A DNA stretch of 64,000 nt, taken from Aliihoeflea sp023389195. Lineage in GTDB: Bacteria > Pseudomonadota > Alphaproteobacteria > Rhizobiales > Rhizobiaceae. The notes below the pieces were generated by a model, which made no database searches, was not told the origin of the DNA, and saw only the letters and a program-made list of their open reading frames with translations. The stretch is from assembly GCA_023389195.1 (NCBI GenBank), contig JAEWET010000043.1:76118-140117 (forward strand). The letters run 5' to 3'. This document shows positions 63,451 to 64,000 of this stretch, piece by piece. Each line of letters begins with the position of its first letter. The stretch's first letter is position 1. A program made the position numbers and the translations under genes.

Positions 63451-63465
63451 TTAATCAATAGTTAA
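63451..63465. promoter_or_regulatory. CtrA-type site TTAA-N7-TTAA
   Basis: TTAA (63451-63454) and TTAA (63462-63465) with a 7-nt spacer match the full CtrA consensus. The site lies between the divergent BTLCP gene (46 nt from its start) and the GGGGS-repeat gene (101 nt from its start). Confidence 0.6.
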
Positions 63466-63566
63466 TACGTCCAGGTTCACAGGTTTAAAGCAGGTGTCAT
63501 ACTTCGCTTGACTTGGGGGCAAAGTAACAGTCAGCCCCAGAATCCCCATCGACGGGAGGGGCGGAG

Positions 63567-64000
63567 ATGTTGCGTAAAAGAACTCTTGCACTCACACAGA
63601 CAATCGCAGTCGGCGCTGCCGCCTTGGTCGGCGGTTCTGCTGCGGCCACTGCTCAGGAAGCGCGCCCGATTTTGTCCGCGGCTATCTGTCAGCCGATGAC
63701 CGAGGCAAACTACGTGCTGTGCTGCATCGCTGCAAATCGCGATTCGTTACTGACGCGCGCCCAACGCGAGCAGTGCCCGCCGCTGACGACCGCGCTGATC
63801 CGCTCGGTGCTGAGCAACGAAGGCGCGGGCTTCCCGGTTGGCTTCGCGCCCGGTGAAGGCAGCGGCGGCTCGGGTGGCTCTGGTGGTGGCTCAGGCGGCG
63901 GCTCCGGTGGTGGTGGTTCCGGCGGTGGCGGCTCCGGTGGCGGTGGTTCGGGCGGTGGTGGCTCTGGTGGCGGTGGCTCCGGTGGTGGTGGCTCTGGCGG
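63567..64000 (+). CDS. Secreted Gly/Ser-repeat protein (3' end beyond window)
   Basis: Open frame from ATG 63567, after GGGAGGGGCGGAG, to the window edge: 144 residues with no stop. A Sec signal peptide ends near ATAQEA. A cysteine-containing segment follows (CQPMTEANYVLCCIAANRDS and QREQCPPL, four Cys), then from about residue 97 an unbroken Gly/Ser tract that settles into GGGGS units. The function is unknown; the tract may be a flexible stalk to a domain outside the window. It is divergent from the BTLCP gene. Confidence 0.85.
   Translation, partial: MLRKRTLALTQTIAVGAAALVGGSAAATAQEARPILSAAICQPMTEANYVLCCIAANRDSLLTRAQREQCPPLTTALIRSVLSNEGAGFPVGFAPGEGSGGSGGSGGGSGGGSGGGGSGGGGSGGGGSGGGGSGGGGSGGGGSG
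63862..64000 (+). repeat. 15-bp tandem repeats encoding GGGGS
   Basis: Near-identical GGTGGCGGTGGCTCC-type units run to the end of the window, the first ones being shorter GGS/GGGS units. Synonymous third-base variation between units shows an older array rather than a recent perfect expansion. Confidence 0.9.

Overview
The window reads as the chromosome of a high-GC alphaproteobacterium of the Hyphomicrobiales (Rhizobiaceae/Phyllobacteriaceae-like). The grounds are family-level: CsgH-type curli genes, a blh-bigR-YeeE/YedE sulfide operon, IalB- and BTLCP-family secreted proteins, a YkoFEDC thiamine transporter behind a TPP riboswitch, guaB with a 500-residue product, and two TTAA-N7-TTAA (CtrA-type) sites. 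No genus can be named from sequence alone. There is no rRNA, insertion sequence, prophage or CRISPR array, and only one tRNA, Gln(CTG).

Layout. 1-10.8 kb: housekeeping and stress genes: truncated katG divergent from oxyR, a 143-bp palindromic element, a MAPEG protein, a higBA toxin-antitoxin pair with its dyad operator, guaB, a CAP-domain lipoprotein, a Tat-exported metallo-hydrolase divergent from an MFS exporter, and ppx-rlmE. 10.9-14.6 kb: ykoFEDC under a TPP riboswitch. 14.7-20.8 kb: a HisD-superfamily dehydrogenase divergent from a cupin-type XRE regulator and a PotDABC-type ABC importer. 20.9-30.4 kb: a complete Mrp (Mnh) Na+/H+ antiporter operon ending in a sensor kinase and an NtrC-type regulator. 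It is preceded by a consensus sigma54 promoter and two 16-bp palindromes, and its MnhG carries a long C-terminal extension. 30.4-39.6 kb: a Liv-type importer operon with two acyl-CoA-ligase genes and a Crp/Fnr regulator. 39.7-41.5 kb: recQ.

41.7-49.5 kb is a curli locus: two small curlin-repeat proteins, a short CsgF, CsgH, a 1308-residue curlin-repeat protein and CsgG, with no visible csgE. Intrinsic terminators separate the giant curlin from its neighbours. 49.6-53.4 kb: an IalB-family protein, the blh-bigR sulfide-detoxification operon and a GlsB-like membrane protein. 53.7-61.0 kb: a type I secretion operon (HlyD-like adaptor and PrtD-like ABC protein) behind two large proteins without RTX repeats, one of them Gln-, Asn- and Gly-rich. 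61.5-64 kb: a LuxR-family regulator with a degenerate receiver domain, a small coupled gene, a BTLCP (LapG-like) peptidase and the start of a secreted protein with a (GGGGS)n tract.

How it fits together. The right-hand 22 kb looks like an extracellular-matrix island: amyloid fibres, a type I export system with low-complexity cargo, a CsgD-like regulator and a peptidase of the family that trims surface adhesins, with CtrA-type sites at two of its promoters. The Mrp region looks like a self-contained ion- or pH-stress module in which an operon encodes its own sigma54 activator.
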